In this document: positions 40,414 through 43,282 of the stretch, piece by piece
Layout: each line of letters begins with the position of its first letter
Position numbering within the stretch: the stretch's first letter is position 1
Assembly: GCA_009731375.1 (NCBI GenBank)
Contig: BJOX01000045.1
Coordinates: 817,488 to 860,769 of the forward strand
Source: Paulinella micropora
Lineage: Eukaryota; Cercozoa; Imbricatea; Euglyphida
Reading direction: 5' to 3'
Length of the DNA: 43,282 bases
Translations under genes and position numbers: made by a program
Notes under the pieces: model-generated
Database searches by the model: none
Told to the model about the DNA's origin: nothing
Seen by the model: only the letters and a program-made list of their open reading frames with translations

Positions 40414-41030
40414 GTATTACATACCTACATACATGCATACATACATAACATTTCATTTCATTTCAATTCATTTAGGCACATACATACATACATACATACA
40501 TACATACATACATACATAACATACATACACAATTACATACATACATCATACATACATACATACATACATACATACATACATACAACATACATACAACATA
40601 CATACAAACATACATACAAACATACATACATACATACATACATACACGCATACATACATACATACATGCATGCATACATACATACATACATACATACATA
40701 CATACATACATACATACTTACATACTTACATACTTACATACTTACATACATACATACATACATACATATATACACGCATACATACACACATACATACATA
40801 CATAACATACATGCATACATACATACATACATACATTACATACAGGACATACATTACATTACATTACATTATATTACATTACATTACATTATATTATATT
40901 ACATTACATTACATTACATTGCATTGCATTACATTACATTACATTACATACATACATACATACATACATACACACATACATACATACATAAATACATACA
41001 TACATAGATACATACATGCATGCATGCTAC
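39351..41030. repeat. (ACATAC/ACATAAC)n array, left arm
   Basis: ACATAACATACATAAC-type sequence to about 39950, then CATA repeats, with a pentanucleotide (ACATT)n block at about 40856-40947. Confidence 0.95.
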
Positions 41031-41930
41031 ATGCATGCGTGCGTGCTTGCATGCATACATGCATGTTGTGCATGTTATGTATGTTTTGTATGTTTTGTGT
41101 GTTTTGTATGTTTTGTATGTTATTTTGTGTTAGAATGTTATGATGCATGTTATGTATGTCATGATGCATGTTATGTATGTTATGTATGTTATGTATGTTA
41201 TGTATGCTATGTATGCTATGTATATTATGTATATTCTGTATGTTATGTATGTTATGTCTGTTATGTCTGTTATGTCTGTTATGTCTGGTATGTATGGTAT
41301 GTATGTTATGTATATTATGTTTGCTATGTATGCTATGTATATTATGTATATTATGTATGTTATGTATGATATGTATGTTCTGTCTTTTATGTCTGTTATG
41401 TCTGGTATGTCTGGTATGTATGGTATGTATGTTATGATGTATTGTGTGCTATGATGTATGTGATGTATGTTATGATGTATGTTATGTATGTTATGTATGT
41501 CATGTATGTTATGTATGTTATGTATGTTATGTATGTTATGTATGCTATGTATGTTATGTATGTTATGTCTGTTATGTATGGCATGTATGGTATGTATGGT
41601 ATGTATGGTATGTATGTTATGATGTATTGTGTGCTATGATGTATGTTATGTATGTTATGATGTATGCTATATGTTATGTATGTTATGTATGTTATGTATG
41701 GTATGTATGGTATGTATGGTATGTATGTTATGATGTATTGTGTGCTATGATGTATGTTATGTATGTTATGTTATGTTATGCATGTTATGCATGTTATGTA
41801 TGTTATGTATATTATGCAATTTTTCAGGTTATGTTATGTACGTTTTGTTTGTTTTGTATGTTATGTATGTAATGTTATGTATGTTATATGTCTTTTATAC
41901 ATTATGTATCTTATGTATCTTATACATACA
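41031..41930. repeat. (GTTATGTATGTTATGT)n array, right arm
   Basis: TGTATGTTATG-type sequence, the reverse complement of the left arm. The change of strand happens in a CATGCATGC-rich hinge at about 41010-41065. Higher-order blocks of about 170 bases (GTTATGATGTATTGTGTGCTATGATG at 41430, 41617 and 41729) repeat within it. Confidence 0.95.
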
Positions 41931-41980
41931 TACACACATACATACATACAATACATAGACAGCATGCAAACACAAACCTC

Positions 41981-41981
<1 letters not shown>

Positions 41982-42018
<37 letters not shown>

Positions 42019-42056
42019 ACCCCCCACCCCCCCACCCCCACCCCCCNNNNNNNNNN
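41982..42056. other. C run and 10-base gap
   Basis: About 36 C, then CA-interrupted C tracts, then N at 42047-42056. Confidence 0.95.
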
Positions 42057-42075
42057 ACACATTTTTTCATGCTGG

Positions 42076-42259
42076 TGCTCTGCCTCACTACTGCCTTTGT
42101 CCCATCAGCTGCCTCACTACTGCCTTCTTGTCCCATCAGCTGCCTCACTACTGCCTTTTTGTCCCATCAGCTGCCTCACTGCTGCCTTTTTGTCCCATCA
42201 ACTGCCTCAGTACTGCCTTTTTGTCCCATCAACTGCCTCACTACTGCCTTTCTGTTAGA
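42076..42259 (+). repeat. 31-base minisatellite, about six units
   Basis: Unit CTGCCTCACTACTGCCTTTTTGTCCCATCAG with substitutions (AACTGCC for AGCTGCC; GTACTG for CTACTG). Units begin at about 42083, 42112, 42143, 42174, 42205 and 42236. Because 31 is not a multiple of three, each unit changes reading frame, so it is not a protein repeat. Confidence 0.9.
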
Positions 42260-42329
42260 TGCAAACCTGTTGAATACCAGTGGGGTATCCCCATGATCAA
42301 CAGAAGGTAGTTTTTGTAGAGGACGCGAC

Positions 42330-42466
42330 TGTGTGTTTGTGTGTTTCTGTGTGTGTTTGTGTGTGTGTGTAAGTGTAAGTGTAAGTGTAAGTGTGTAAGT
42401 GTGTATGTGTGTATGTGTGTGTGTGTGTTGTGTGTGTGTGTGTTGTGTGTGTGCAATATTTGTACC

Positions 42467-42560
<94 letters not shown>
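42330..42560. repeat. (GT)n and (GA)n arrays
   Basis: GTGT/GTAAGT array 42330-42452 and GA array 42472-42560. Confidence 0.95.
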
Positions 42561-42563
<3 letters not shown>

Positions 42564-42730
42564 CGCACACTTGTACTTGTTTTACACAGCTGTTTCCTCT
42601 TCCTTTCTGAAACGCAAACTTACGTACCTTAACACGAGTCTCTTTTTAGGGGTAGTAATTAGGGGTTGAAAGTAGGGAAGTTCGAATATAATTCAAAGTA
42701 GCCAAAACGAATGGCTGAGATTGCTCCGGT
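42561..42730. other. unique spacer
   Basis: Nothing seen. Confidence 0.4.
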
Positions 42731-42826
42731 ACATAGATAGATAGATGGATAGATATAGATATAGATAGATAGATATAGATAGATAGATAGATAGATAGAC
42801 AGACAGCCAGACAGACAGACAGATAT

Positions 42827-42908
<82 letters not shown>
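42731..42908. repeat. (GATA)n microsatellite
   Basis: GATA array with GACA and GATATA variants. Confidence 0.97.
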
Positions 42909-43282
42909 GAGATATCGACTAATGTCAGAAACAAGGAGCTTCTGATTTCGTCAACCAAGGAAGTCTGTGGGTAAAGTTTAACCCGATGCCCAGCTAAGCC
43001 GTGATGTTTGCACGGAAGGGACTGATACAGGCGATACCAAACCTCCATAGTACCAGGCGGGGCCAGGGCTCGTTCCATAAGCGCCCCTTGCAGAACGAGC
43101 TCCCACCTCCATTACAGAGGACCCAGTAAGCAGATGGAGTTTCGAGACTGTTCGACAGTCTAGTATAAACCGACAGAGCACTGTGGGTTTTATTCCGGGC
43201 TCAACAAGCGAGAAAGGGCACCCTGAGGGAACAGGATTGTGCTTCCCGTCGCTATTTCGGCATGTGACTTATAGGCGTATGG
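42909..43282. other. unique sequence at the window end
   Basis: GC-richer, non-repetitive, with one small hairpin (GACTG-TTCGA-CAGTC at 43146-43160). No supported ORF or RNA gene. Confidence 0.4.

Noticed and set aside
39347-41454. Long frames made of His-Thr-Tyr-Ile or Cys-Met-Tyr-Val repeats.
   Set aside because: All frames of a tetranucleotide array are open; this reflects the CATA/TATG repeat, not genes.
42080-42310. A repetitive protein with LPHYCLFVPSAA units.
   Set aside because: The 31-base unit shifts frame at every copy and a gap precedes it; it is a minisatellite.
42909-43282. A structured RNA gene around the GACTG-TTCGA-CAGTC hairpin.
   Set aside because: Only one five-base stem; no tRNA or other RNA fold could be built around it.

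Overview
This is a stretch of eukaryotic nuclear genome. The evidence is spliced genes with short GT-AG introns, LTR-retrotransposon and cut-and-paste transposon remains, an extracellular multi-domain membrane protein, and an extreme load of microsatellites. The mixture (tiny 55-70 base introns, poly-Ser proteins, NHL plus Cys-rich repeat receptors, copia and piggyBac-like elements) suggests a free-living protist, perhaps of alveolate type. That placement is inference with low confidence.

Layout. 1-1.95 kb: 3' part of an unrecognised two-exon, Ser-rich gene whose second exon is cut by one in-frame TAA. Its 3' end is tandemly duplicated. 2.3-3.7 kb: two copies of a dispersed repeat, each with an (AAT)n tract at the same internal place. 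3.77-5.14 kb, minus strand: a spliced gene fragment under a TTAA-flanked terminus that looks like one end of a piggyBac-type transposon. 5.18-13.53 kb, minus strand: a degenerate Ty1/copia retrotransposon with a full 3' LTR, polypurine tract, RNase H, reverse transcriptase, integrase, protease, gag with a damaged zinc knuckle, a primer-binding site and a truncated 5' LTR. Its frame is broken about eight times. 13.5-17.2 kb: non-coding DNA with a pair of ~220-base direct repeats 1.7 kb apart. 17.2-25.6 kb, plus strand: a GC-rich run of gag-like, zinc-finger, aspartic-protease and then about 4 kb of unrecognised Ser-tract ORFs. No reverse transcriptase, integrase or LTR is visible. 27.2-31.3 kb, minus strand: a receptor-like gene with signal peptide, NHL propeller, about 13 Cys-rich 'DTQ' repeats, six predicted membrane segments and an 'LLEDLPQ' motif; it has several frame breaks. 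31.3-43.3 kb: almost entirely microsatellite arrays (TAG, CATA, GATA, CT, CA, GA), homopolymer G/C runs and assembly gaps, with a few short islands of unique sequence.

The most interesting signals are four. First, a small SH3/chromo-like module is shared between the copia polyprotein (between integrase and reverse transcriptase) and the N-terminus of the neighbouring piggyBac-like gene. Second, a ~75-90 base conserved motif always sits at the edge of (TAG)n arrays (four copies), and a second family carries an internal (AAT)n. Third, the gag-protease locus has large uncharacterised, internally duplicated downstream ORFs instead of a polymerase. Fourth, a 2.5 kb strand-switching CATA/TATG array forms a very large imperfect inverted repeat.
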